64,000 bases of DNA from Streptomyces sp. NRRL WC-3742 (GTDB taxonomy: Bacteria; Actinomycetota; Actinomycetes; Streptomycetales; Streptomycetaceae), in NCBI RefSeq assembly GCF_000720635.1, contig NZ_JOCF01000037.1, positions 1 through 64,000 on the forward strand. The letters run 5' to 3'. A program made the translations under genes and the position numbers. Position 1 is the first letter of the stretch, and every line of letters begins with the position of its first letter. This document shows, piece by piece, positions 17,957-27,947 of the stretch. The notes beneath the pieces were generated by a model, which was not told the origin of the DNA, made no database searches, and was given only the letters and a program-made list of their open reading frames with translations.

Positions 17957-18688
17957 ATGCCAGCGGCACCGCCTGACAACGACGTGCTGTGGGCCCGAGG
18001 GATCGTCAAGTCCCACAACGGCACCCCCGCCCTGCGCGGCATCTCGATCGGCGTCCGCGAGGGCGAGGTGCTCGCCGTCACCGGCCCGCGCGGCTCCGGA
18101 AAGAGCACCCTGCTCGGCTGCCTCTCCGCCCAACTCCCCGTCGACGAGGGCGAGGTGTGGTTCAACAGCTCCCCCGTCCACACCCTCGGCCGGGCCGGCC
18201 GCGAACGGCTGCGCCGCGACCGCTTCGGCTTCGTCGGCTCCGAGCCGCACCTGGTGCCCGAGCTGACCGCCCGCGAGAACGTCGCCCTGCCGCTGCTGCT
18301 CGCCGGCGCCGGCAACAAGGCCGCCTACACCGCCGCCTCCGAATGGCTGGAGCGCCTCGACGTCGGCGACATCGCCAAGCAGCGCCCCGACCGGCTCCTC
18401 CAGAGCCAGCGCCAGCGCATCGCCGTCGCCCGCGCCCTCGCGCCGCTGCCGCCCGTCGTCTTCGCCGACGACCCCACCGCACCGCTGCACCGCGAAGCCG
18501 CCGACCAGGTCCTGCGGATACTGACCAGCGCGGCCCGCTCGCACCAGCTCACCCTCGTCCTGGCCACCCACGACCCCGAGCTCGTCCGGTTCGCGGACCG
18601 CGCCGTCGCCCTCGTCGACGGACGGCTCACCGCCCCCGCCGCCCCCGTCCCGCGCGGCGCCGCCGTCACGGCCACCCCGAGCCGCTGA
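17957..18688 (+). CDS. ABC exporter ATP-binding protein, degenerate motifs
   Basis: A 243-residue ATPase of the LolD/MacB type. Walker A is intact (VTGPRGSGKSTLL). The signature motif is degenerate: RLLQSQRQRIAVARAL replaces LSGGQ. Walker B is FADDPTA, with aspartate in place of the catalytic glutamate. The H-loop is present in VLATHDPELV. It is followed 10 bp later by a membrane permease gene. Reduced ATP hydrolysis is possible, but many streptomycete orthologues of this pair may share these changes. Substrate unknown. Confidence 0.78.
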   Translation: MPAAPPDNDVLWARGIVKSHNGTPALRGISIGVREGEVLAVTGPRGSGKSTLLGCLSAQLPVDEGEVWFNSSPVHTLGRAGRERLRRDRFGFVGSEPHLVPELTARENVALPLLLAGAGNKAAYTAASEWLERLDVGDIAKQRPDRLLQSQRQRIAVARALAPLPPVVFADDPTAPLHREAADQVLRILTSAARSHQLTLVLATHDPELVRFADRAVALVDGRLTAPAAPVPRGAAVTATPSR

Positions 18689-18698
18689 AAGAGTCGCC

Positions 18699-19850
18699 GT
18701 GTTCTACCTCCGCCTGGCCCGGGGCTACCGGGTGCCCGACCTCGGCCGCTGGCTGCTCACCGCCCTGGCCGCCGCCGTCGTCGCCGCCTTCCTGCTGCGC
18801 TCCCTCGGCCGGGCCATGAGCGAGCCGCACGGCGCCGAGGACGCGCTCGTGCGCCTGCTCTGGTGCCTGCCCCCGCTGGCCGCCGTCGCCTGGTTCGCCG
18901 CCGTCGCCGCCCGCTCGGTGCCCGCCCGGCGGCCCGAACGCATCGCGGGCCTTACCGCCGCCGGGGCCGGCACCGGCCGCATCCGGGCCCTGATCGCCGG
19001 CGAGGTCGCGCTCGCCTGCGTCCTCGGCAGCCTGCTCGCCCTGCTGCTCTTCCTCGTCCTGCGCAACGACATCGCCGGGCCCTCGCTCGCCCCCGACCTC
19101 GGCATGGGCGTGCCGCTGCCCGCCGCCGCCCCGGTCACCCTGCTCGCCCTGGTGCCGCTCACCGCCGGGATCGCCGCCGCCTGCTCCGTCCCCGCCGCCG
19201 ACGCCCTGCCCGGCGGCCGCACCTCGGCCCGTACGGGCTTCGGCCCCTGGCGCATCGCCCTGCCGACCGGGCTGGTGATCATCGGCGCCGCACTCGAACT
19301 CATCGCCCTGCGCCCCGGCGCCGCCGTGGACGGCCGCCCGATCCACCTGCCCGCCGGGCTCGGCTCCACCAGCACCGCCGCCCTCGGCGGCTGGGCCGCC
19401 GGCGCGATCGGCCTCGCCCTGCTCACCGGCCCCCTGCTCGGCTGGACCGGCCGCCTGCTCGCCCTCGGCCGGCCCACCCCGCTGCGACTGCTCGCCGGCC
19501 GCGGGCTCACCGCCCAGGCCCGCCGGCTCGGCCCGCCGCTGGCCGTACTCACCCTGGTCCTCGCGGTGGTGCTCACCACGATCCGCTACTGGATCGGCAC
19601 CCCCGACCGGGCCGACGGCCTGCCCGCCGTCGAGGCCGGGCTCGTCCTCGGCTGCGCGATCGCCGCCGTCGTCGCCCGCCTCGCCGAGGTCCGCACCGAC
19701 CGCCGGGGCGTCACCGAGGCGCTGCTGCGCCTGGGCACCTCGCCCCGGCTGCTCTTCGGCGCCATCGCCCTGCGCACCCTGGCGGTCGGCACCACCCTGC
19801 TGCTCACCGGCGGGGCGACCGCCGCACTGGCGGCCGCCGGGCTCCGGTAG
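18699..19850 (+). CDS. ABC transporter permease (FtsX-like), integral membrane
   Basis: A 383-residue protein starting at GTG 18699 with many Ala/Leu-rich helices. Hydrophobic segments occur near residues 15-35, 50-70, 100-120, 145-165 and through the second half. It pairs with the ATPase 10 bp upstream. It is short for a MacB/FtsX permease (commonly over 400, often about 800 residues), so it may represent one half or a distinct small class. Substrate unknown. Confidence 0.65.
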   Translation: MFYLRLARGYRVPDLGRWLLTALAAAVVAAFLLRSLGRAMSEPHGAEDALVRLLWCLPPLAAVAWFAAVAARSVPARRPERIAGLTAAGAGTGRIRALIAGEVALACVLGSLLALLLFLVLRNDIAGPSLAPDLGMGVPLPAAAPVTLLALVPLTAGIAAACSVPAADALPGGRTSARTGFGPWRIALPTGLVIIGAALELIALRPGAAVDGRPIHLPAGLGSTSTAALGGWAAGAIGLALLTGPLLGWTGRLLALGRPTPLRLLAGRGLTAQARRLGPPLAVLTLVLAVVLTTIRYWIGTPDRADGLPAVEAGLVLGCAIAAVVARLAEVRTDRRGVTEALLRLGTSPRLLFGAIALRTLAVGTTLLLTGGATAALAAAGLR

Positions 19851-19874
19851 CTGTCTTTTCCGCTGCCGCGGTGA

Positions 19875-20975
19875 CTAGCCCGCCGCGGCGAGCTGGCCGC
19901 AGGCGCCGTCGATCTCCTGGCCGCGGGTGTCGCGGACGGTCGTCGGCACGCCGTGGGACTGGAGCCGGCGGACGAACTCGCGCTCGTCCTCGGGCCGCGA
20001 GGCCGTCCACTTGGAGCCGGGCGTCGGGTTCAGCGGGATCAGGTTCACGTGCACCCGCTTGCCCCGGATCAGGCGGCCGAGCAGGTCCGCGCGCCACGCC
20101 TGGTCGTTGATGTCCTTGATCAGCGCGTACTCGATGGAGATCCGGCGGCCGGACTTCTCCGCGTAGTTCCACGCGGCGTCCAGCACCTCGGCGACCTTCC
20201 ACCGGGTGTTCACCGGCACCAGCTCGTCGCGCAGTTCGTCGTCCGGGGCGTGCAGCGACAGCGCCAGGCGGCAGCTGAGGCCCTCGTCGGCGAAGCGGTG
20301 CATCGCCGGGACGAGGCCGACGGTGGAGACGGTGATGCCGCGCTGGGACAGGCCGAAGCCGTCCGGTGCCGGGTCGGTGAGCCGGCGGATCGAGGCCAGC
20401 ACCCGGTTGTAGTTGGCCAGCGGCTCGCCCATGCCCATGAAGACCACGTTCGACAGCCGCGTCTCACCGCCGGGGACCTCCCCGGTCTTGAGGGCGCGCA
20501 TCCCGGCGGCGATCTGCTCGACGATCTCCGCCGTCGACAGGTTGCGGGTCAGCCCCGCCTGGCCGGTCGCGCAGAACGGGCAGTTCATGCCGCAGCCGGC
20601 CTGCGAGCTGATGCACATGGTGACGCGGTCCGGGTAGCGCATCAGCACCGACTCGACCAGCGTGCCGTCGAAGAGCCTCCACAGCGTCTTGCGGGTGGCG
20701 TCGTCGTCGCAGGAGACGTGCCGCACGACCTTCATCAGGTCCGGCAGCAGCGCCTCGGTCAGCTTCGCCCGGCTGGCGGCGGGGATGTCCGTCCAGCTCT
20801 CCGGGTCGTCCGACATCCGGCCGAAGTAGTGGTTGGAGAGCTGCTTGGCGCGGAAGCCCTGCTCGCCCAGCTCGGCGACGGCCTCCTTGCGCTCGGCGGG
20901 GCTCAGGTCGGCGAGGTGTCGCGGGGGCTTGGCGCCGCGCGGCGCGACAAACGTGAGTTCTCCGGGCTTAGGCAT
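19875..20975 (-). CDS. rlmN: 23S rRNA (adenine-2503-C2)-methyltransferase RlmN
   Basis: A 366-residue radical SAM methyltransferase that methylates A2503 of 23S rRNA (and A37 of some tRNAs). The 4Fe-4S cluster motif CX3CX2C is in [27 protein letters not shown] motif binds SAM, and the family methyl-carrying cysteines are expected near SCDDDA... and in the C-terminal ...GACGQLAA segment. Length is typical. It is a stand-alone housekeeping gene convergent with the exporter genes. Confidence 0.95.
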   Translation of the reverse strand: MPKPGELTFVAPRGAKPPRHLADLSPAERKEAVAELGEQGFRAKQLSNHYFGRMSDDPESWTDIPAASRAKLTEALLPDLMKVVRHVSCDDDATRKTLWRLFDGTLVESVLMRYPDRVTMCISSQAGCGMNCPFCATGQAGLTRNLSTAEIVEQIAAGMRALKTGEVPGGETRLSNVVFMGMGEPLANYNRVLASIRRLTDPAPDGFGLSQRGITVSTVGLVPAMHRFADEGLSCRLALSLHAPDDELRDELVPVNTRWKVAEVLDAAWNYAEKSGRRISIEYALIKDINDQAWRADLLGRLIRGKRVHVNLIPLNPTPGSKWTASRPEDEREFVRRLQSHGVPTTVRDTRGQEIDGACGQLAAAG

Positions 20976-21004
20976 GGTTCATCCAGTGTCGCAGACGCGC
21001 GGAG

Positions 21005-21031
21005 GCCCCGGACGCGACAGGCGTCCGGGGC
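21005..21031 (-). terminator. Hairpin terminator after cdsA
   Basis: A perfect 11-bp inverted repeat (21005-21015 and 21021-21031) with a 5-nt loop lies between cdsA and rlmN, 35 bp downstream of the cdsA stop. Confidence 0.75.
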
Positions 21032-21065
21032 CCCTTCACCGCTTCACCGCGCCACCGCGGGCGGC

Positions 21066-22493
21066 TCAACTGCCGACGAAGGCCGCCAGCAGCAGCCAGA
21101 CCACCGGGGCGGTCGGCAGGAGGGAGTCCAGGCGGTCCATGATGCCGCCGTGGCCGGGCAGCAGGGTGCCCATGTCCTTGATCCCGAGGTCGCGCTTGAT
21201 CATCGACTCGCCCAGGTCGCCCAGGGTGGCGGTGACGGCCGCGCAGCCGCCCAGGATCAGGCCCTGCCACCAGCTGCCGTCGTCGATGATCAGCTGCATC
21301 AGCACGGCGCCCGCCAGCATCGACAGCGCGATGCCGCCGGCCAGGCCCTCCCGGGTCTTGCCGGGGCTGATCGTCGGGGCGAGCTTGGTCTTCCCGAACT
21401 TGTAGCCCACCGCGTAGGCGCCGGTGTCGCTGCAGATCGTGACGATCAGGAACAGCACGATCCGCTGCGGGCCGTCGTCGGCCGCCAGCATCATCGCGAC
21501 GAAGGTGGCCAGGAACGGCACGTAGAACGCGGTGAACACGCCCGCCGTTATGTCGCGCAGGTAGTTCTCCGGCGGTTCGGCCATCCTCCAGACCATCACC
21601 GCCAGGCCCGTCAGCGCGAGCGAGGCCGCGGCCCACTGGATGCCGGCCCAGTAGCCGGTGGCGACCATGGCGACGCCGCCCACGACCAGCGGGACCAGCG
21701 GCGCCTTGATCTCCTTGCGCTCGGCGAGCCGACTGGTCAGCTCCCAGACGCCGACCGCGACGGCGGCCATGACGACGAACAGGAACAGCGCCTTCACCAC
21801 GAACAGCGAGGCGATGATCACCGCGCCGAGGCCGACCCCCACGCCTATGGCGGCCTGGAGGTTGCGGCCACCGCGCTGCTTGCGCGGCTGCGGCTGCGGG
21901 GCGGGCTGGGCGGCCACGGGTGTCTCCTGCCCTGGATGGGACGACGGCGTGAACGGGGGCTGCCCGGCCGCCGGGTGGCTCGGCGGCGGCGCGGGAAGCA
22001 CCGGAGCCCCCGGGAACGGCTGGGCGCCGGCTCCGGGGGTGGCGTCGTCGGCTATCACGCGCAGCACCACCGTCTCGCTGCCGCCGGGAGCCGCCGGCGG
22101 CTGCTCGTCGCGGAACAGCGGGCCGCCGCTCAGTCGGCCGGCCTCCCGGGCCTGGCCGGGGTCGGGCGCACCGTGGTACGGACCGGGGTCGGCCGGCACG
22201 GGAGGCATGACCTGAGTCTCCTCCGCGTCGCCGTGCCAGTACACCGGAGGCTGCTGCGGCTGATCCGGACCGGGGCGGCCGCCCGGCGCCGCCGGTCCCG
22301 GGGCGGCCCCGTGGCCGGGGTGTCCCTGGAACGGCGCGGGCGCCGGGTGCTCGCCGCTGTACCCGGGAGCCGGGTGGGCCGACGCCGGGTAGGCCGGCGG
22401 CACGGGTTCCTGCGGCTGCGGCGCCGGGCGGTACGGCTGGAACTGCTGGTCGGACGGGCCCCAGTAGCCAGGGGCGTCAGGGGCGTCGTTCAT
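21066..22493 (-). CDS. cdsA: Phosphatidate cytidylyltransferase with long Pro-rich N-terminus
   Basis: The 475-residue product makes CDP-diacylglycerol from phosphatidate and CTP for phospholipid synthesis. The C-terminal ~270 residues are hydrophobic with about seven membrane segments, and end with the CdsA signature (SMIKRDLGIKDMGTLLPGHG, then GIMDRLDSLL). The first ~195 residues are a soluble Pro/Gln/Ala-rich extension, expected to be disordered and cytoplasmic. The start lies 1 nt into the frr stop, so the genes are coupled. Confidence 0.93.
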   Translation of the reverse strand: MNDAPDAPGYWGPSDQQFQPYRPAPQPQEPVPPAYPASAHPAPGYSGEHPAPAPFQGHPGHGAAPGPAAPGGRPGPDQPQQPPVYWHGDAEETQVMPPVPADPGPYHGAPDPGQAREAGRLSGGPLFRDEQPPAAPGGSETVVLRVIADDATPGAGAQPFPGAPVLPAPPPSHPAAGQPPFTPSSHPGQETPVAAQPAPQPQPRKQRGGRNLQAAIGVGVGLGAVIIASLFVVKALFLFVVMAAVAVGVWELTSRLAERKEIKAPLVPLVVGGVAMVATGYWAGIQWAAASLALTGLAVMVWRMAEPPENYLRDITAGVFTAFYVPFLATFVAMMLAADDGPQRIVLFLIVTICSDTGAYAVGYKFGKTKLAPTISPGKTREGLAGGIALSMLAGAVLMQLIIDDGSWWQGLILGGCAAVTATLGDLGESMIKRDLGIKDMGTLLPGHGGIMDRLDSLLPTAPVVWLLLAAFVGS

Positions 22494-23050
22494 CAGACCT
22501 CGAGCAGCTCGGCTTCCTTGTGCTTCAGCAGCTCGTCGACCTGGGCCACGTACTTGGCCGTGGTGTCGTCGAGCTCCTTCTCGGCGCGGCGGCCGTCGTC
22601 CTCGCCGACCTCGCCGTCCTTCACCAGCTTGTCGATGGCGTCCTTGGCCTTGCGGCGCACGGCGCGGATCGAGACCTTGGCGTCCTCGCCCTTGGTGCGC
22701 GCGATCTTGATGAACTCGCGGCGGCGCTCCTCGGTCAGCTCGGGCAGGACCACCCGGATGATGGAGCCGTCGTTGGACGGGTTGACGCCGAGGTCGGAGT
22801 CGCGGATCGCCTGCTCGATGGCCTTGAGCGCGGTCTTGTCGAACGGCGAGACGACCGCCATCCGGGGCTCCGGAACCGAGAACGAGGCCAGCTGGTTGAT
22901 CGGGGTGATGGCGCCGTAGTACTCGGCGACGATCTTGGCGAACATCGCCGGGTGGGCACGGCCGGTGCGGATGGCCGCGAGGTCGTCCTTGGCGACGACG
23001 ACGGCCTTCTCCATCTTCTCCTCGGCCTCGAGGAGGGTCTCTTCGATCAC
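22493..23050 (-). CDS. frr: Ribosome recycling factor
   Basis: The 185-residue protein has the RRF pattern: [24 protein letters not shown] at the N-terminus, [14 protein letters not shown] and the conserved RxxFIK-type sequence [19 protein letters not shown]. Together with EF-G it splits post-termination ribosomes. It is in the conserved order pyrH-frr-cdsA and overlaps cdsA by 1 nt. Confidence 0.97.
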   Translation of the reverse strand: MIEETLLEAEEKMEKAVVVAKDDLAAIRTGRAHPAMFAKIVAEYYGAITPINQLASFSVPEPRMAVVSPFDKTALKAIEQAIRDSDLGVNPSNDGSIIRVVLPELTEERRREFIKIARTKGEDAKVSIRAVRRKAKDAIDKLVKDGEVGEDDGRRAEKELDDTTAKYVAQVDELLKHKEAELLEV

Positions 23051-23131
23051 TGTGGTCTCCCTGTCCGGTTCATCTGCTGTGGGTTCCGACCGGTCACGCC
23101 TCGGCGGCCGTCCGGTGCGGCTGGTTGCTGC

Positions 23132-23896
23132 TCAGGCCCGGACGGAATCCTGGCTGATGAGTGTGCCGATCTTCTCACTCTTCACCGCGCGCGCGATATT
23201 GCCCTCCGCCAGCAGTTCGAAGACCAGCATCGGAAGGTTGTTGTCCTTGCACAGCGTGATCGCGGTGAGGTCGGCGACCTTGAGGTCGCGGGCGATGACC
23301 TCGGAGTAGTCCAGGGCGTCGAACTTGACCGCGTCCGGGTTGGTCCGGGGGTCGGAGTCGTAGACGCCGTCCACGCCGTTCTTGCCCATCAGCAGGACGT
23401 CGGCGTGGATCTCCAGGGCCCGCTGGACGGCCGTGGTGTCGGTCGAGAAGTACGGCATGCCCATACCGGCACCGAAGATCACCACGCGGCCCTTCTCCAG
23501 GTGCCGGACGGCCCGCAGCGGCAGGTACGGCTCGGCGACCTGGCCCATGGTGATCGCGGTCTGGACGCGGGTCTCGATGCCCTCCTTGACCAGGAAGTCC
23601 TGCAGCGCGAGGCAGTTCATGACCGTGCCGAGCATGCCCATGTAGTCGGAGCGCGCCCGGTCCATGCCGCGGACCTGGAGCTCGGCGCCCCGGAAGAAGT
23701 TGCCGCCGCCGATGACCACCGCGACCTCGGTGCCGGCGCGGACGACCGTGGCGATCTCCCGGGCGATCGCGTGCACGACGTCCGGGTCGACGCCGAGCCC
23801 GCCGCCACCGGCGAAGGCTTCACCGGACAGCTTGAGCAGCACCCGGCGGCGCGAACCGGCCTTGGGGTCCTGCGCGGTCTCCTGCGTCTCCTGCAT
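23132..23896 (-). CDS. pyrH: UMP kinase
   Basis: A 254-residue hexameric bacterial UMP kinase (UMP to UDP). It shows [36 protein letters not shown] and the nucleotide-binding [19 protein letters not shown] segment. I chose the ATG at 23896, which has the ribosome site AAAGGAG, rather than the longer frame. Standard neighbours tsf (upstream) and frr (downstream). Confidence 0.96.
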   Translation of the reverse strand: MQETQETAQDPKAGSRRRVLLKLSGEAFAGGGGLGVDPDVVHAIAREIATVVRAGTEVAVVIGGGNFFRGAELQVRGMDRARSDYMGMLGTVMNCLALQDFLVKEGIETRVQTAITMGQVAEPYLPLRAVRHLEKGRVVIFGAGMGMPYFSTDTTAVQRALEIHADVLLMGKNGVDGVYDSDPRTNPDAVKFDALDYSEVIARDLKVADLTAITLCKDNNLPMLVFELLAEGNIARAVKSEKIGTLISQDSVRA

Positions 23897-24158
23897 GGAA
23901 AGCTCCTTTATTGCACCTGCTGGCTCACGGACGCGGGCTATGCGGGCCCATGTCTGCGCGTACACGCGAGGAGGCCACTGCCGCGGGAACCGGTTCGGTG
24001 TCCTGCACGGCAATGGCCTCCTCGTCGTTCATGGTGCCGACGCGGGCCGCCCGTTGACGGTTGGCGCTGGGTGAGCCCGCTCGGCGTTCCTCCCGCCCTG
24101 GTCAGCGGGCGGGGGCGGTTCCCAGCCTAGAGGGGCCGGGGACCAGGGGGAACGTGGC
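23897..24158. other. tsf-pyrH intergenic region with weak terminator
   Basis: 262 bp without a gene. It contains a short GC-rich hairpin, CCCGCCC (24092-24098) with GGGCGGG (24107-24113), that may end the rpsB-tsf transcript, and presumably the pyrH promoter, which I cannot place. Confidence 0.45.
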
Positions 24159-24998
24159 TCAGGCGCCGACGCGGAAGCGGGCGAAGCGCTTGAGGGAGAC
24201 GCCGGCCTCCTCGAGGACCTTGGCGACGGTCTTCTTGTTGTCCTTCGCGAAAGCCTGCTCCAGGACGGAGTTCTCCTTCACGAAGCCGGTGACGCGACCC
24301 TCGACGATCTTCGGCAGGGCGGCCTCGGGCTTGCCCTCCTCGCGGGCGGTGGCCTCGGCGACGCGGCGCTCGTTCTCGAGGGCCTCGGCCGGGATCTCCT
24401 CGCGGGAGAGGTACTTCGGGGCGAAGGCGGCGATGTGCTGCGCGACGTCCTTGGCGACCTCGGCGTTCTCCTTGTCCAGCTCGACCAGGACGCCGACGGC
24501 CGGCGGAAGGTCGGGGCTGGTCTTGTGCAGGTAGACCGCGACGAAGCCGTCGCCACCGAACTGGGCGAAGCGACGGAAGACGATCTTCTCGCCCAGGGTC
24601 GCGTTGGCCTCGTCCACGAACTGCTGGACGGTCTTGCCGGCCTCGATCTCGGAGGCCAGGGCGGCGTCCAGGTCGGCCGGGGCGGACTCGGCGACGTGGG
24701 CGGCGATCGCGTCGGCGACCTTGACGAAGTTGTCACCCTTGGCGACGAAGTCGGTCTCGCAGTTCAGCTCGACCAGAACGCCGGACTTCTTGTCCTCGGC
24801 GATCAGCGCGGCGACGGCGCCGTTGGAGGCGTCACGGCCCTCGCGCTTGGCGACGCCCTTCTGGCCCTTGATGCGCAGGAGCTCGACGGCCTTCTCGACG
24901 TTGCCCTCGGCCTCGTCCAGGGCCTTCTTGCAGTCCATCATGCCGGCGCCGGTGAGCTCACGGAGCTTCTTGACGTCCGCGGCGGTGAAGTTCGCCAT
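24159..24998 (-). CDS. tsf: Elongation factor Ts
   Basis: A 279-residue guanine-nucleotide exchange factor for EF-Tu. The start [20 protein letters not shown] at 24998 and the EF-Ts signature [19 protein letters not shown] are conserved. [17 protein letters not shown] is also conserved. Downstream of rpsB in the universal order, separated from it by two hairpins. Confidence 0.97.
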   Translation of the reverse strand: MANFTAADVKKLRELTGAGMMDCKKALDEAEGNVEKAVELLRIKGQKGVAKREGRDASNGAVAALIAEDKKSGVLVELNCETDFVAKGDNFVKVADAIAAHVAESAPADLDAALASEIEAGKTVQQFVDEANATLGEKIVFRRFAQFGGDGFVAVYLHKTSPDLPPAVGVLVELDKENAEVAKDVAQHIAAFAPKYLSREEIPAEALENERRVAEATAREEGKPEAALPKIVEGRVTGFVKENSVLEQAFAKDNKKTVAKVLEEAGVSLKRFARFRVGA

Positions 24999-25040
24999 GG
25001 TGTGAATCTCTTCTCGCGTCTCGCGTGTCTGCGTGGGGAT

Positions 25041-25113
25041 GCGCCGGGACCGGTGGTTCGGTCCCGGCGCGGGAGAGAGGGGCACCCGCCGGTTTCGTAC
25101 CGGCGGCTGCCCC
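25041..25113 (-). promoter_or_regulatory. Two tandem hairpins between rpsB and tsf
   Basis: A perfect 11-bp stem (25041-25051 with 25060-25070) and a second stem of about 15 bp with one mismatch (25079-25093 with 25099-25113) lie side by side in the 129-bp gap. They can reduce read-through from rpsB into tsf or stabilise mRNA ends. Confidence 0.6.
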
Positions 25114-25127
25114 TCACCCGTGGTACG

Positions 25128-26024
25128 TCAGCCCTGCTCGGCCGGCGCCTCGGTGGCGGCAGCCTCGGTGACCTCGGCGACCTCGGTGACCTCAGCGGCC
25201 GGGGCCTCGGTGGCGTCGGCGTCGGCGGCCGGGGCCTCCTCGGCCTTCTTCTCGCCCTCGATCAGGTCCTTCTCCCAGTCGGCCAGCGGCTGGTCGGCAC
25301 CCGGCTCGGCCTTGGCGTCGCCCTTGGCGACACCGGCGCGGGACTTGAGGCCCTCGGCGACGGCGTCGGCGATCACGCGGGTCAGCAGCGTGACGGAGCG
25401 GATCGCGTCGTCGTTGCCCGGGATCTTGTAGTCGACCTCGTCGGGGTCACAGTTGGTGTCGAGGATGGCGACGACCGGGATGTTGAGCTTCCGGGCCTCG
25501 CCGACCGCGATGTGCTCCTTCTTGGTGTCCACGATCCACACGGCGCTGGGAACGCGCTGCATGTCGCGAATACCGCCGAGGGTCTTCTCCAGCTTGTCGT
25601 GCTCGCGCTGGAGGACCAGGAGCTCCTTCTTGGTGAGGCCGGAACCGGCCACGTCCGAGAAGTCCAGCTCGCCGAGCTCCTTGAGGCGCTGCAGACGCTT
25701 GTAGACGGTCGAGAAGTTGGTCAGCATGCCGCCGAGCCAGCGCTGGTTCACGTAGGGCATGCCCACGCGGGTGGCCTGCTCGGCGATGGCCTCCTGGGCC
25801 TGCTTCTTCGTGCCGACGAAGAGGACGCTGCCGCCGTGGGCAACGGTCTCCTTGATGAACTCGAAGGCGCGGTCGATGTAGTTCAGCGACTGCAGGAGGT
25901 CGATGATGTAGATGCCATTGCGCTCGGTGATGATGAAGCGCTTCATCTTCGGGTTCCAACGACGGGTCTGGTGACCGAAGTGGACGCCGCTCTCAAGCAG
26001 CTCCCGCATCGTGACGACGGCCAT
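25128..26024 (-). CDS. rpsB: 30S ribosomal protein S2
   Basis: A 298-residue S2 protein. [36 protein letters not shown] and [13 protein letters not shown] are diagnostic. The C-terminal ~60 residues are an Ala/Glu-rich tail ([17 protein letters not shown]), a common actinobacterial extension. First gene of the rpsB-tsf unit. Confidence 0.97.
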   Translation of the reverse strand: MAVVTMRELLESGVHFGHQTRRWNPKMKRFIITERNGIYIIDLLQSLNYIDRAFEFIKETVAHGGSVLFVGTKKQAQEAIAEQATRVGMPYVNQRWLGGMLTNFSTVYKRLQRLKELGELDFSDVAGSGLTKKELLVLQREHDKLEKTLGGIRDMQRVPSAVWIVDTKKEHIAVGEARKLNIPVVAILDTNCDPDEVDYKIPGNDDAIRSVTLLTRVIADAVAEGLKSRAGVAKGDAKAEPGADQPLADWEKDLIEGEKKAEEAPAADADATEAPAAEVTEVAEVTEAAATEAPAEQG

Positions 26025-26579
26025 GTGCCGTGCTCCTCAGGTGTTACGGCCCGGGCCTCGGGGCTCCCGCGAGGGGAGGCCGCCAAGGGCGCGGGTCAGT
26101 CTCGGTTGGTCCGTGGCAGTCAGGATGAAAGCCACGCCTGACGCCCCGATCGTGCCGAGCCGCTGCCACCCTCACGGTCCGGGGACCGGTCGGGCTCGGC
26201 GGACCGAGCGGCACTCGCACCTGGCGGGGGCTGCGGTCGAACCATGTCCGTCCACGTCCGTCCACCGGTGGCGGGGCGTGCGAAGTCGACCCGGCGGACC
26301 GGGTCGCGTGTGAAGTGTACGGGAAGCGCCGAGGGGCGGGCGACTCCGCGACCGGCCGACGCCCGGGACGGGCGGGGCTTACGGGGGCCGAGGGGCCTCG
26401 CCGGTGCGCTTCGATCCGCGGGCGGTATGCCGCCGGGCGGGCTCGCGCATGCCGTTTCTACACCGGACGGCGGTACGCGTACACCCGTCGGGGGGACGCG
26501 ATGCGGACGGGTGGGCGGTTTATCCACAGGATTCCGGAACCGGGTGGTGCGGCGCCCCGGGTGCGGCCAGCCTCCGGGC
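26025..26579. promoter_or_regulatory. Divergent upstream region of rpsB and M23-like peptidase
   Basis: 555 bp with no supported gene; the open frames here are GC-driven. The rpsB promoter must lie here; a minus-strand TACACT -10-like element is at 26314-26319, without a convincing -35. A perfect TTATCCACA nonamer occurs at 26520-26528, 52 bp before the peptidase start, probably by chance. Confidence 0.35.
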
Positions 26580-27947
26580 ATGGCTGCTCGCGGGGTGACG
26601 GTGCTGGTTCTGGCGGTGGTGCTCGCGCTGGCGGGCCCGGAGGTGGCACCGGCCGCCCCGGGCCCGGCCGACGCTGCGGCTCGCGCTGCGGCTGGAACCG
26701 CGTCTGGAACCGCGGCCGGCGCGGCGGCGCGGGCCTGGCCCGTGGGTGGGGGCGGCGGGGTGCTCGGGCGGTTCGATCCGCCGGTGAAGCCGTGGGCGGC
26801 CGGGCACCGCGGGGTGGACCTCGCCGCCGGGGCCGGAGCGGAGGTGCGGACGGCGGCGGCCGGGGTGGTCACGTTCTCCGGGCTGGTCGCCGGGCGGCCG
26901 GTGGTGAGCGTCACCCACCCCGGCTCCGGGGCTCCCCCGCTGCGGACCACCTATCTGCCGGTCCTGGGCTCGGTGGCCGTCGGGTCCACGGTGGACGCCG
27001 GGCAGGTGATCGGGCACCTGGCCCCGGAGGGGCGGCACTGCGGCGGACGCGACTGCCTGCACTGGGGGCTGCTGCGGGGCGGGCGCTACCTCGACCCGCT
27101 GGCCCTCTTCGGATCGGGCTCGGCGCGGCTGCTGCCGCTCGCCTCAGAAACGGTCGAGCCCGTGCAGGGCCATGGCCACGGCCGCGTCGGCGATCGCCTC
27201 CGGGCCCTCGGCCGGACAGCCCGCGCGGGGCCCCGCGGCCGACTGCTCGGCCTGGCGGACCGCCGCCTCCACGATCCCCTGCAGCAGCGCGGCGGCGAGC
27301 CGGGGCCGCTCGTGGCCCAGGTCCTCCAGCGCCCGGACGACCAGCCCGACCAGGTTCCCGTGCGCGGCGCGGATGCGCTCGCGCGCCGCCTCGTCGAGCT
27401 CCAGGGCCGAGATCGCCACGACCGCCCGGTGCCGGGGGTCGCCCGCCAGCGCCAGCTGGCCCCGGACGTACGCCTCGATCCGCTCGGCCGCGCTGTCGCA
27501 GCTCTCCATCCCGGCCTCGATCTCGGCCGCCCAGAGCGGGAAGTCCACCTCGCACAGCGCCTCGACCACGACGGCGCGGGAGCGGAAGTACTCGTAGACC
27601 GAGGAGCGGGCCAGCCCGGTGCGCGCCGCGAGCGCGGGGAAGGTCAGCGCCTCCATGCCGCCCTCGGTGAGCAGGGTGCGGGCAGCGTCGAGGAGGGCTG
27701 CCCGCTGCAGCTGGCGATGCTCGGCCACCGAGGCCGCTCGGATCTTCGGCACAGTGACACTGTACGGAGCCCTACCTCCGGCCGGTACGGCGCCGCGCAT
27801 TCGAGGGACCGCGCAGGGCGCCGGTGGGCGGGCGCGGCTACCGGACGTCCGAGAGCTTGGCGCGCAGTTGGAGGACGGACTTGGTGTGGATCTGGCTCAC
27901 CCGGCTCTCCGTCACGCCCAGCACCTGTCCGATCTCGGCGAGGGTGA
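26580..27947 (+). CDS. Secreted M23-like peptidase domain protein; 3' end uncertain
   Basis: The first ~30 residues form a signal peptide ([19 protein letters not shown]) followed by an Ala-rich linker. An M23/LytM-like domain spans about residues 58-180, with [15 protein letters not shown] carrying the H-x3-D zinc ligands and [16 protein letters not shown] at the second site. There a cysteine replaces the first histidine of HxH, so activity is doubtful. Homology-like sequence ends near 27137, but no stop occurs until 27947, antisense through the whole tetR gene. Either the protein has an artefactual tail or a sequencing or real frameshift has removed the stop. Confidence 0.5.
   Translation: MAARGVTVLVLAVVLALAGPEVAPAAPGPADAAARAAAGTASGTAAGAAARAWPVGGGGGVLGRFDPPVKPWAAGHRGVDLAAGAGAEVRTAAAGVVTFSGLVAGRPVVSVTHPGSGAPPLRTTYLPVLGSVAVGSTVDAGQVIGHLAPEGRHCGGRDCLHWGLLRGGRYLDPLALFGSGSARLLPLASETVEPVQGHGHGRVGDRLRALGRTARAGPRGRLLGLADRRLHDPLQQRGGEPGPLVAQVLQRPDDQPDQVPVRGADALARRLVELQGRDRHDRPVPGVARQRQLAPDVRLDPLGRAVAALHPGLDLGRPEREVHLAQRLDHDGAGAEVLVDRGAGQPGARRERGEGQRLHAALGEQGAGSVEEGCPLQLAMLGHRGRSDLRHSDTVRSPTSGRYGAAHSRDRAGRRWAGAATGRPRAWRAVGGRTWCGSGSPGSPSRPAPVRSRRG
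27144..27752 (-). CDS. TetR-family transcriptional regulator
   Basis: A 202-residue repressor starting at GTG 27752. The N-terminal DNA-binding helix-turn-helix ([24 protein letters not shown]) is clear. The C-terminal all-alpha ligand-binding domain has no known ligand. The start codon overlaps a perfect 13-bp palindrome that looks like its own operator. It lies between whiG and the rpsB region, as in other streptomycetes. Confidence 0.85.
   Translation of the reverse strand: MPKIRAASVAEHRQLQRAALLDAARTLLTEGGMEALTFPALAARTGLARSSVYEYFRSRAVVVEALCEVDFPLWAAEIEAGMESCDSAAERIEAYVRGQLALAGDPRHRAVVAISALELDEAARERIRAAHGNLVGLVVRALEDLGHERPRLAAALLQGIVEAAVRQAEQSAAGPRAGCPAEGPEAIADAAVAMALHGLDRF
27751..27763. 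promoter_or_regulatory. Candidate TetR operator at the tetR start codon
   Basis: ACAGTG-A-CACTGT is a perfect 13-bp palindrome overlapping the tetR start codon at 27750-27752. TetR-type proteins often bind such dyads to repress themselves. Inferred. Confidence 0.5.

Noticed and set aside
26520..26528. TTATCCACA nonamer (and its complement at 63522-63530) as DnaA boxes or an origin
   Set aside because: Only single copies far apart, no cluster, no dnaA/dnaN neighbours. Probably chance.
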